From an uncultured Chlorobiaceae bacterium (lineage in GTDB: Bacteria > Bacteroidota > Chlorobiia > Chlorobiales > Chlorobiaceae): a stretch of DNA of 47,689 nt. The stretch's first letter is position 1, and each line of letters opens with the position of its first letter. A model generated the notes under the pieces. It was given only the letters and a program-made list of their open reading frames with translations. It had not been told where the DNA came from and did not search any database. Location: NCBI GenBank assembly GCA_903908555.1, contig CAIVSG010000171.1:1-47689 (forward strand), read 5' to 3'. The position numbers and the translations under genes are program-made. Below are positions 26,724 through 35,800 of the stretch, in pieces.

Positions 26724-27812
26724 ATGAAAGAGGAACTATCTGACATTATAACACAAACAGAGCTGCCGGACATAGACTGCATCATTATCGGCGTCAACTG
26801 CGAAAAAACGCTTGAACGCTGCATCAGATCAGTACTTTCAGCAAACTACCCTGAGCACCAGATGCATATTATCTATTCGGATGGAGGCTCATCAGACCGG
26901 AGTGTTGCCATTGCCCATAAATTCAGTCAGGTAGATGTGATCGAACTGTACCCAGAATACCCCACTCCTGGTCTTGGAAGAAATGCTGGCTGGAAGGCAG
27001 GCCGATCAACTTATGTCCAGTTTCTTGATTCAGATACTATCCTTGACCCAGAGTGGATGAATACCGCAATAGATGCACTGAAGAACCCTGCTATCGGGGC
27101 TGTCAGAGGTTACCGAAAAGAACTTCATCCGGAACGTTCCTTTTTTAACTGGATCGGCAATATGGAGTGGAACACAAAACCCGGCGAATGCGACAGCTTT
27201 GGTGGTGATGTCCTGATCCGTCGTTCTGCACTTGAAACAACCGGGGGCTATGATGAAGAACTTGTTGGAGGGGAAGACCCAGAACTGAGCTGGCGCATAA
27301 GCCAGAATGGCTGGAAAATTCTCATGCTTGATGCACTCATGACCAGCCATGACCTCGCTATGCTTAAAATAAGCCAGTACTTGAAACGCTCTTTCCGTTC
27401 AGGATATGGTTTTGTTGCGGTTCAAAGCAGGGTTGCCGGTACTGGAAGCACTTTCTGGAAAGCCGATCTGCGCAGGATTATGCTTAAAGGAGGAGGATTT
27501 TTCATCTTTTTGTTTGCAGGAATAATCCTGCTTATACTTCAGCAGAGCTACCTCGGAATTGCCTGTTCTGTGCTGAGTATCATAGCGGGAAGTACCATGC
27601 TATTTTCACCCCGGCTGTTCAGAACCGAGAAATTCATGCGCGAAAACAACCTGAATAAAAAGGAAGCAAAAAAATACGCATGGCACTGTTCATTGGTGGT
27701 TATACCTCAACTCTTCGGAATTCTCCGCTTTTATTCCGGTCAATTATTCAACAAGCCACTGAAAAACAAGCGAAGCACTCTTAAAACAGGACTTTCAACC
27801 CCCGGCTCATGA
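26724..27812 (+). CDS. Membrane-anchored glycosyltransferase, GT2 family
   Basis: This 362-residue GT-A glycosyltransferase has DCIIIGVNCEKTLERC at the N-terminus, YSDGGSSDRSV, the metal site in FLDSDTILDPEW, and GGYDEELVGGEDPELSWR, which marks family 2 enzymes. Two hydrophobic helices (about 255-300) anchor the C-terminal part. Unusually, the acceptor side ends with a basic tail (about 310-362). It starts right after the VanZ-like stop and overlaps the next gene by ATGA. Confidence 0.87.
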   Translation: MKEELSDIITQTELPDIDCIIIGVNCEKTLERCIRSVLSANYPEHQMHIIYSDGGSSDRSVAIAHKFSQVDVIELYPEYPTPGLGRNAGWKAGRSTYVQFLDSDTILDPEWMNTAIDALKNPAIGAVRGYRKELHPERSFFNWIGNMEWNTKPGECDSFGGDVLIRRSALETTGGYDEELVGGEDPELSWRISQNGWKILMLDALMTSHDLAMLKISQYLKRSFRSGYGFVAVQSRVAGTGSTFWKADLRRIMLKGGGFFIFLFAGIILLILQQSYLGIACSVLSIIAGSTMLFSPRLFRTEKFMRENNLNKKEAKKYAWHCSLVVIPQLFGILRFYSGQLFNKPLKNKRSTLKTGLSTPGS

Positions 27813-29029
27813 CATCAAAATCTATAGCTTATCTCTGCAGCGAGTACCCGGCAATTTCCCATACCTTTATCTACCGGGAAATTGAGTCACTCCGTAAAGC
27901 GGGAATGAATGTCTATACCGCATCGATTCACAAGCCATCTAACCTCTCTGTAATGACAACTGCAGAACAGCTGGAGGCAGAAACAACCCTGATGGTACTC
28001 TCACAACCAATACCATCGATTATAGGCGCACATTGGCACTGTATGCATACAAACCCGAATGGCTACCTGCGTATGGCAGTCGGAGCACTTAAACTGTTGA
28101 CAACAGGACCAAAAAGCCCGGTTAAAGCAATTGCTTACTTTGCAGAAGCAGGTATTCTTTTGCAATGGCTGCACCGGCTCGGCATCACCCATATTCATGA
28201 GCACTTTGCAAACCCTACCGCTATTGTCGCCATGCTCATGAAAATTTATGGAGGAATAAGCTACAGCCTCTCGGTACATGGGCCTGATATCTTTTATCGT
28301 GTCGACTCCGCCATGCTTGCGGAGAAAGTTGAAGAAGCTGCCTTTATCCGCTGCATCAGCCACTACTGCCTGAGCCAGATCATGCGCATCAGCGAACCAA
28401 ATGCTTGGAATAAACTGCACATCGTCCGCTGCGGGGTCAATCCCGACCTTTACTCCATAAGAAAAGAACCCCACAACGCCTTACCAAATATTCTTTGCGT
28501 CGGCAGGCTGGTGCCTGCTAAAGGGCAGCATATCCTGCTCGAAGCGTGTCGATTGCTTAAACAAGAAGGTCTTCGATTTAAGGTCATCATCATTGGGGAA
28601 GGCCCTGACGGTAAGTCGCTTGAACAGTTTTCATCAAGTAACGACCTGAACGATATCGTTACGTTCACCGGAGTCCTCGGACAGAATACCGTCCGTGACT
28701 ACTATGACAAAGCTGATATTTTTGTACTGGCAAGTTTTGCTGAAGGAGTTCCTGTTGTGCTGATGGAAGCCATGGCTAAAGAGATCCCTGTCATATCAAC
28801 AAGAATAACGGGGATCCCTGAATTGATTGATCACGAACATGACGGACTGCTTGCTACTCCCGGGGATGCTGAGGATCTTGCCAATCAGATACGAAAACTG
28901 CTTTTCGATTCTGCATTGCGACGTAAATACGGCCAGGCTGGACGAGAAAAAGTCATTTCACTCTATAACCAGCATATCAACAACCAACAGATGGTCAATC
29001 TTTTCAATGAGGAATGCCAAACGTCATGA
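27809..29029 (+). CDS. Glycosyltransferase, GT4 family
   Basis: This is a 406-residue GT-B glycosyltransferase. The N-terminus has YLCSEYPAISHTFIYREI, which resembles the colanic-acid type (WcaL/AmsK-like). The donor half has LCVGRLVPAKGQHILLEA, IIGEGPDGKSLEQ and the EX7E-type site FAEGVPVVLMEAMAKEIPV. The start overlaps the previous stop and its own stop overlaps the next start (ATGA), so it is part of a coupled block of three transferases. Confidence 0.9.
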   Translation: MTSKSIAYLCSEYPAISHTFIYREIESLRKAGMNVYTASIHKPSNLSVMTTAEQLEAETTLMVLSQPIPSIIGAHWHCMHTNPNGYLRMAVGALKLLTTGPKSPVKAIAYFAEAGILLQWLHRLGITHIHEHFANPTAIVAMLMKIYGGISYSLSVHGPDIFYRVDSAMLAEKVEEAAFIRCISHYCLSQIMRISEPNAWNKLHIVRCGVNPDLYSIRKEPHNALPNILCVGRLVPAKGQHILLEACRLLKQEGLRFKVIIIGEGPDGKSLEQFSSSNDLNDIVTFTGVLGQNTVRDYYDKADIFVLASFAEGVPVVLMEAMAKEIPVISTRITGIPELIDHEHDGLLATPGDAEDLANQIRKLLFDSALRRKYGQAGREKVISLYNQHINNQQMVNLFNEECQTS

Positions 29030-30225
29030 TCATTTTTCAACTCATTGTTCAAGGCCTGCTCATTGTGCTGGCCTTCCCTGCTGGATATCTGCTCCTGTGT
29101 ACCATTGGAGCCTACCTTTTCCGAAAAGAAATCGCTACAAAAAACAAGTTTCTCAATATCGGAGTACTCATATCCGCTCATAATGAAGAAGAAGGAATTG
29201 CCCATACCATTGAGGGCGTCCTTGCATGCGATTACCCGACCAACCTGCTTAATATCTATGTTATTGCTGACAACTGTACAGACAATACCGCTACGGAAGC
29301 CCGCAATACAGGCGCTCTCGTTTTTGAACGCGTTGACAGCATCAACAGAGGTAAGGGTCAAGCTCTCGACTGGTTTCTGATAAACTTTGTAGAAAGCTAT
29401 CGTCATACAAATGTCATCACCATTATCGACGCTGATGTCTCTCCCGACAAAAACTACCTTCGCGAAATCAGTGCATCCCTTAGTAATCCGAGAATTCAGG
29501 TTGTCCAAGCATTTAACAGTGTCAGTAACCCGGATGCAGGATGGCGACCAGCACTCAGCGATGCAGCCTTTAACATATTCTGCCATTTGCGCATGGCCGG
29601 TTCAATAAAGCTGTCAGGAACTGCGGTGCTGAAAGGCAACGGTATGGCCTTCAAAACCGATCTTCTCAAGCAGTATGGATGGCCATGCCACTCAGTGGTC
29701 GAGGATATGGAGTTCACTCTTCGCCTCCTTGAGGATGGAATATCTGTGAACTATAATCCTGATGCGGTTATCCGCAGCGAAATGGTAACCTCAGGGAAAA
29801 GCGCCACAAGTCAAAGGAACCGCTGGGAAGGTGGACGATTTATGCTCGTAAATAAAATGACACTGCCTCTTCTCAAACTTTTTGCAAAAACAGGACATCC
29901 CCGTTATCTTTTTGCTCTCGCCGAATTGGCTACTCCCCCTCTCTCATTGCTTGTGATGCTTTTCAGTATCGCTTCTGCAGGTACGCTGTTACTCCTCAAT
30001 GGAACATGGCTTATACTTGCAGCATCCTTCTGGCTGATTCTTGTATTTTACGTCATATCCGGGCAAATTCAGCGCCGTGCACCCCTTTCAACCTGGCTTT
30101 ATCTTGCAACCGCTCCGCTCTATATTCTTTGGAAAATCCCACTGTATGCGGCGATGATACTAAAAAAAAGGAGTACTGCATGGGTTAGAACTGAACGTGA
30201 ATCAACAGGTCAGCAAAACAGATGA
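29026..30225 (+). CDS. Membrane glycosyltransferase, GT2 family (processive-type)
   Basis: This 399-residue GT2 protein carries membrane helices at both ends (about 5-25, then about 290-370). The catalytic core has IGVLISAHNEEEG, IADNCTDNTA, the metal-binding DAD in TIIDADVSPD, EDMEFTLRL, and a QRNRWEGGR segment like the QxxRW motif of processive GT2 enzymes such as cellulose and hyaluronan synthases. It could build a polymer or transfer a sugar at the membrane. An in-frame ATG at 29014 gives four extra residues; ATG 29026 overlaps the upstream stop and is preferred. Confidence 0.86.
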   Translation: MIIFQLIVQGLLIVLAFPAGYLLLCTIGAYLFRKEIATKNKFLNIGVLISAHNEEEGIAHTIEGVLACDYPTNLLNIYVIADNCTDNTATEARNTGALVFERVDSINRGKGQALDWFLINFVESYRHTNVITIIDADVSPDKNYLREISASLSNPRIQVVQAFNSVSNPDAGWRPALSDAAFNIFCHLRMAGSIKLSGTAVLKGNGMAFKTDLLKQYGWPCHSVVEDMEFTLRLLEDGISVNYNPDAVIRSEMVTSGKSATSQRNRWEGGRFMLVNKMTLPLLKLFAKTGHPRYLFALAELATPPLSLLVMLFSIASAGTLLLLNGTWLILAASFWLILVFYVISGQIQRRAPLSTWLYLATAPLYILWKIPLYAAMILKKRSTAWVRTERESTGQQNR

Positions 30226-30360
30226 GCTACAACTTCAGAGTATCAATAGGTTTCGTATAACAAGAGTAATCACTCTCCATACTATCCTTAGAACCTGTAA
30301 TGCATTATCAACTTTTTAGCACTTTGTTCTTGCCTTAACCAATTTGCAGGTTGAACCAAC

Positions 30361-30380
30361 TTTCGTTACGTGTAACGAGA
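30361..30380. promoter_or_regulatory. Inverted repeat upstream of the GT25 gene
   Basis: TTTCGTTAC and GTAACGAGA are inverted copies (8 of 9 positions) separated by two bases. The centre lies about 25 bases upstream of the ATG at 30396. It could be a regulator binding site or a short hairpin. I see no other copy of it nearby. The rest of the 170-base gap after the GT2 gene has no gene and no clear terminator. Confidence 0.35.
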
Positions 30381-30395
30381 TTTAACAGACTGATC

Positions 30396-31115
30396 ATGAC
30401 CATCATTGATTACTTCGACAGAACCGCCATTATCAATCTTCCGGAACGAGCGGACAGAAGAGCTGAAACAAGAGATGAATTCAGACGAATCGGCTGGCCT
30501 ATAGAAAATGCAAAAGTAGATTTTTTTACTGCTCTTCGACCTGAAACACCTGCCGGATTTCCAAACCAAGGCGTAAGAGGTTGTTTTTTAAGCCATATGA
30601 ACGTCATAAAAACAGCAAAACATGACAATCTTGCCAATGTTTTGATTATGGAAGACGATATAGCATTTATATCTGATATTGATAAAATCGCTGCTGATGC
30701 ACTACAAGCACTCGATCAGACAAACTGGGGGTTTTTATATCTCGGTCATGATCACACATCAGACACTTCTGGAAGTACCCGGCTTGAAAAAATAACAGAG
30801 CCATTACTTTTTGCCCACTTTTATGCTGTAAACAGTACCATTTTTGACCGGTTACTGGAGTTTTTAGAACAAGTGCTTGAGCGTCCACCGGGACATCCTG
30901 ATGGAGGCCCCATGCACTATGACGGTGCGTTATCAACATTCCGAATGCAAAATCGTGATATCAAGACCTTTGCGATTATTCCCAGTCTCGGTTATCAAAG
31001 GAGCTCCCGTACTGATTTACATTCACTTTCGTTTTGGGACAGTTGGGCAATTCTAAATCCTTTGACCTCCAGAATTCGGAGGCTGAAAAATGCTATAAAA
31101 AGATCGAAAAAGTGA
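30396..31115 (+). CDS. Glycosyltransferase, GT25 family (LPS-type)
   Basis: This 239-residue protein has the GT25 features of LpsA/Lex2B-like LPS glycosyltransferases: AIINLPERADRRAETRDEF at the N-terminus, GVRGCFLSHMNVIKTA, the acidic metal site NVLIMEDDIAFI, and a C-terminal LGYQRSSRTDLHS. It is separated from the main block by 170 bases with its own possible regulatory site. It is the last gene with an intact plus-strand frame before the NRPS block. A TTG at 30351 extends the frame, but ATG 30396 fits the family start. Confidence 0.85.
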   Translation: MTIIDYFDRTAIINLPERADRRAETRDEFRRIGWPIENAKVDFFTALRPETPAGFPNQGVRGCFLSHMNVIKTAKHDNLANVLIMEDDIAFISDIDKIAADALQALDQTNWGFLYLGHDHTSDTSGSTRLEKITEPLLFAHFYAVNSTIFDRLLEFLEQVLERPPGHPDGGPMHYDGALSTFRMQNRDIKTFAIIPSLGYQRSSRTDLHSLSFWDSWAILNPLTSRIRRLKNAIKRSKK

Positions 31116-31133
31116 CTCAATATTTCTTCTCAG

Positions 31134-31151
31134 TAGTGTCCGATTAATATC
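31134..31151. repeat. TAGTGTCCGATTAAT motif at the left border of the NRPS block
   Basis: The motif TAGTGTCCGATT occurs just after the GT25 stop and at the edge of the truncated methyltransferase. A near copy, TAGTGTCGGATT, lies at 39734-39745 on the other side of the NRPS block in the same orientation. They may be remains of insertion-sequence ends. A chance match of this length cannot be excluded. Confidence 0.35.
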
Positions 31152-31611
31152 AGCCGAGCTACAAGACTACAAAAAGCTGAAGGAGAACCTTGTACGCAAC
31201 CATATCGAGCATGGAATTGCATTGCATGTAGAGGCTGTTGGAATGCCGACGGAAAGCGTTGCCATAACATCCTGGTTCACAGCATCCGGCGAGCAAAAAG
31301 TATTGATGAGCCCCCCCACATTGACCGAGAATGTCCGTAGGATAACTTTGGCGGAAATCCTTGCAGCGGGAAAAATGGAACGATGTGACCTCATGAAGAT
31401 GGATATTGTAGGTGCTGAATTCCCAATCTTCGAGGCAACTCCACCGAAAGTCTGGGGCGGAATCGATCGGATCGTGATGGAAACACATGAAGACGCTGGA
31501 GGTCGCTCTCAGGAGCTACTGGTTGACACTCTCAAAAAGCAAGGGTTCTACGTGAAGACTCACCCGATGTTCCTCTATGCCATTCGCCCAGCACTCATCA
31601 CAGAACTGTGA
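31147..31611 (+). pseudogene. 5'-truncated FkbM-type methyltransferase
   Basis: This frame encodes about 155 residues of the C-terminal part of an FkbM SAM-dependent methyltransferase. Seen are LQDYKKLKENLVRNHIEHG, which matches the acceptor-helix region that follows motif I, then LMKMDIVGAEFPIFEA, a near match to the family KIDVEGAE motif (Val-Glu is Ile-Val here), and IDRIVMETHED. The N-terminal SAM-binding motif (VGANxG) is missing, because the upstream DNA is the GT25 gene. The first start in the frame is TTG 31222, which would remove still more. It is most likely a broken gene cut by recombination at about 31140. Confidence 0.75.
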
Positions 31612-31632
31612 TCGGTTGAACACCTGAGTCAC

Positions 31633-32832
31633 TTATTTCAACGCTAAATCCAGGGCTCGACCAAGAGCCGCACCCCAACTCTGCTCGCGATCATAAAACT
31701 GCTCAGCCTCAGCCGCACAGCTTTCGCGAATAGACTCATAATAATTATTATCACTTGCAAGACGCTTAATGGCAGTAACCATCGCCAGCTGGTCACCACA
31801 GTTAACGGTAATTACTGAACGTGGAAAGACATCAATTGCATTACAGACGGTGGTTGCAACTACCGGTCGCCCAGCTAACACTCCTTCAACCACCACACGG
31901 TTCAACCCTTCAGGAAAATAAGCGGTTGTCGGTACAACAACCACGTGACAGCGCTCATAGGCTGCACGCATATCTGAGCTATTCAACTGGCCGAGGACAT
32001 TAATACAACTTTGCAATCCCCGTCGGTCCACCTCTGCCTTGATCTCACTTAGCGCTGTACCTCCTCCACAAATATCAAGCAATACTTTGCGATGGTTGTC
32101 GGCTAGTAAACTTGCCATCACATCCAGCAAATCAAAAACGCCCTTATTGCGTTCTACGCGTCCTGCGAACATTAACCTGAATGAATCAGCATCCCAATTT
32201 TGGGGGATGATCTCTGAAAAATCAGCGCGCTGATAAGAACTACGTGCCTGGAGCAGACGTCCTTTGACCTGACCATAGCTCATCTCTCTCACCTGCCGTT
32301 CGCACTCCGGTGAAATACAAATCGTGGCAACTGGAATTTTCCTCCAAAACAATCCATTTAAGCCCTGCAGAATACGCTCATAAAGAGCATTAGAACGATA
32401 ACCACGAGGCCAAAAGGTGCACTGTAAATCGGTGATTACCTTAATACCAAAGATGGCAGGAATTGCTAATAACCACCAATGCTCTAGATCTGCTATCAAA
32501 ACTACTCGTGGACGAAATCGCAGTATAGTGCCAATAATACCAAGCCAATGAGACATGTAGGTCAGTTTATAAGCAAGACCTGTTTTACCAGTAGCCTTAT
32601 TTGGGCGGTGCTCTATTGTGATAAGGCCTTCAACCAATAATTCCTTGCGCGCATGCGTCGAAATAACCAACGCGGAAAGTCCTCGTGCTTTAATCTGGTC
32701 AAAAAACTGTCCCGAATACGTGTCAGAGACCTCTTTTGCGTCATGTTTGCCAGAAATCCAGCTGCGCATCGTGCCTGCAATGTCTCCAGGACCACCGCAA
32801 TAAATTACTTGTGGTTTTAATTTTATTAACAT
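31633..32832 (-). CDS. Glycosyltransferase, GT4 family, in the NRPS operon
   Basis: This is a 399-residue GT-B glycosyltransferase. The donor domain contains RLMFAGRVERNKGVFDLLD, ICGGGTALSEIKAE and the EX7E-like site FPEGLNRVVVEGVLAGRPV. The N-terminal domain includes VIYCGGPGDIAG and FRPRVVLIADLEHWW. It is the last gene of the minus-strand set and starts 32 bases after the NRPS stop, so it is probably in the same operon. It may glycosylate the peptide product, or it may belong to the polysaccharide pathway. Confidence 0.85.
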   Translation of the reverse strand: MLIKLKPQVIYCGGPGDIAGTMRSWISGKHDAKEVSDTYSGQFFDQIKARGLSALVISTHARKELLVEGLITIEHRPNKATGKTGLAYKLTYMSHWLGIIGTILRFRPRVVLIADLEHWWLLAIPAIFGIKVITDLQCTFWPRGYRSNALYERILQGLNGLFWRKIPVATICISPECERQVREMSYGQVKGRLLQARSSYQRADFSEIIPQNWDADSFRLMFAGRVERNKGVFDLLDVMASLLADNHRKVLLDICGGGTALSEIKAEVDRRGLQSCINVLGQLNSSDMRAAYERCHVVVVPTTAYFPEGLNRVVVEGVLAGRPVVATTVCNAIDVFPRSVITVNCGDQLAMVTAIKRLASDNNYYESIRESCAAEAEQFYDREQSWGAALGRALDLALK

Positions 32833-32864
32833 TTTTAAAATTTAAACCCTATAGTGAAATGAAG

Positions 32865-35800
32865 TTACGTCCCTATTTCAATATGTAAAGCTCTGTCAAT
32901 AGATTGTCTAAGTTTTTTTGCCAGTGTTTCCACATGGGGGTCAACAAGCATACCAAGATGATTGCCAGGACAATGAATAATCTCAACACCACCTAACGAA
33001 ACTTCTCCCCATCCTAGCTGAGGATCCTTTATGTTGTCAACTTCGTGTAAAGTGTGATCGCTTTTGAAAAGAATTACTTTCCCTGCATACGGTGCGGGAT
33101 TATAACGTTTTGAGGCTTCATGGTTTTCGCTCCATGTAACATATTCCTTCAGATCAATTGTCATTTCACCACTGCGTCCTGTTACCTTATAATACCATAG
33201 AATTCTGCGAAAGTACCAATGGGTAATTTTTTCTCGCCATACATAGTATGTTCTTTGAAGGACTTGTCTTATAAAATAGTATGAGCCTTGCCTCCTCCAT
33301 TTTTTATACCGTTCTTTTACACTTCTTGCAAGGCCGATTTTTGTAAACGTCTTTGGTAAAATAGTATCTAATATCGCAACCAAACGAACATCTTCTCCAC
33401 TTTCTCTCATTTGCTTAGCCATTTCAAAAGCTATAATACCACCATTTGAAAAGCCAACAAACAGATAAGGGCCTGAAGGTTGAATCTGCTTTACCTGTAG
33501 AATATAGAATCGGGCCCAGTCTTCTATTCGATTTTCAACATGAGGCTGTTGATCAAGAAGTTGAATGGACAGTCCATACACGGGAAGATCTGAACCAAGG
33601 TATTTTATCATAGGCTTGCAAAACTTCAAGCCAGTGCCAAGTACGTGGATAAAATATAATGGAGGAAGGGCTTTGTTAGATGTGCCTTTCTGAAGGCATA
33701 CCATAGAAAAATTGTTGTTCGACCATTCATCCTTTCTTAACATCTCAGCAAGCCCAGCTATAGTCAATGCCTGATAAAAATCCGATAACGTAATTTTACT
33801 ATTGATTTTTTTTTGGATTTGTAACAGTAACCGTAAAGATAAAAGTGAATGGCCTCCAATGTCGAAAAAGTTATCATGAATACCTATGGGATGAACTCCA
33901 AGAACATTTTCCCATAGTTCAACCAGTTGTGTTTCGATTTCATCTCTTGGAGCAACATAGGTTATTTTTTTTTCAATTATTCTATCAGGAGGGGGAAGAG
34001 CATTTCGGTCTATCTTTCTATTAGGTGTCAGTGGAATTTTTTCAAGAAAAACAAAAGCTGACGGTATCATATAGGCTGGTAGAGCTTCGCGCATGAAAGC
34101 ACGAAGATCATCTTGCTTCACCTTTACCTCTTTTTTAGCAACAACATATGCCACTAATTTTTCTGAACCAGGTTCGTCTTCCCGACGGATCACGACTGTT
34201 TCGCCAATAGTTGAATGACTTCTCAAAACCGCTTCAATTTCACCAAGTTCAATGCGATACCCCCGGATTTTGACTTGATGGTCAAGACGACCGAGAAATT
34301 CAAGATTGCCATCAGAACGATAGCGCACAAGATCGCCACTCTTATAGAGGCGGGCTCCTGGCTCACTGCTAAAAGGATCGGGAATGAATTTCTCGGCGGT
34401 GAGTTCCGGACGGTTCAGATATCCCCGGGCGAGACACAATCCGCCAATGTGCAGTTCACCCGGAACACCTATTGGGGTCGGATGCATCTCTTTATCAAGA
34501 ACGTATACGGTACGATGAGGCAAAGGGTTACCAATCGGTACATACAGCCCTGTCGGACCTTCAGGAATGTCGTACAACGTAGTTGAAATCGTAGCCTCAG
34601 TAGGACCATAAACATTCAAAATACGAGGCCACGGTTTGAGCCAATTTTCTCGAATGTTGAGTAACTTAGGTACCACCACATCGCCAGCGAGAATAATAAG
34701 ACGAAGCAACGGGAATAGAGTACCTTTGCAAGACAAAGACCAGAGTTGAAAGAATGCCGGAGGAAGTTCCAGTACTGTTACGCCCTGCTTTAGCATGCAT
34801 TCATTCAACATTTCATCAGAAAGCAGACCAGGTGTTGGCAATACTATTGCCGCACCAAAAGAGAGCGTGGGGAGTATCTGCTCAAGCGAAGCATCAAAAC
34901 TGATCGATGCAAACTGCAAAAAGCGGTCTTGAGTGGTCAGTTCAAAACAAGCTGGTATCGTTTGGCAGTGTAGGGCAATTGATCGGTGTTCCACCGCTAC
35001 CCCTTTTGGGCTTCCAGTCGAACCTGAGGTATAAATAATGTATGCAAGAGACTCGAAAGTTATGGGAAGATTTGGGTTACTCTCTGAATGGGTTGTAATA
35101 TATTCCTGATCCCTGTCAAGATAGATGGTATGCTCTGCTTTGAGCGGTAAACGATCCAGCAAAACTTCCCTTGTGATCAGTATGCGAGCACCGGAATCCT
35201 GAAGCATGAACGTCAAGCGAGCGGCAGGATAGTCTGGATCAAATGGAACGTAAACACAGCCTGCCTTAAGGATGGCAAGTAACGCTATTATAACCTCAGG
35301 TGAACGCTCAAGCGCAACAGCAACCGGTTCTTCGGATTTTACTCCTAAGACTATCAATGCATGCGCCAGTTGATTAGCGCGGGCATTAAGTTCAGCATAG
35401 GTGAGAATTACGTCTTCAAAGATGACAGCCTCAGCATCAGGTGCTTTGGAGACCTGCTCTTCGAACAGTAGATGAACACAAGTATCATTTGGTAGCGAGA
35501 ATGTCGTGGCGTTCCAGTCAATCAAAAGTTGTTTTTTTTCTGCTAAGGGCAGAATGTCCAATTCACACAATTGAGTATGCGGTGCCTTTTCCAGTGCATT
35601 AACAAGTGCCTCTATGGCGCATTGCATAAAAGCACAGATCCGCTCAGGTTCGACAGGGGTTTCAACTTGGACCGTCAAGCTAAATCCGTCGCTTAAATCA
35701 TCGACCGACAAACTCAAGGGATAATTGCTTTGTTCTTCAATCGTAATGAGTTCAATCCCTTCCTGTTGATAAGCTATATTGCCTAATCCTGAACTATGTC

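Noticed and set aside
28963-29586. 207-codon minus-strand frame
   Set aside because: It is opposite two well-supported glycosyltransferase genes and has no motif.
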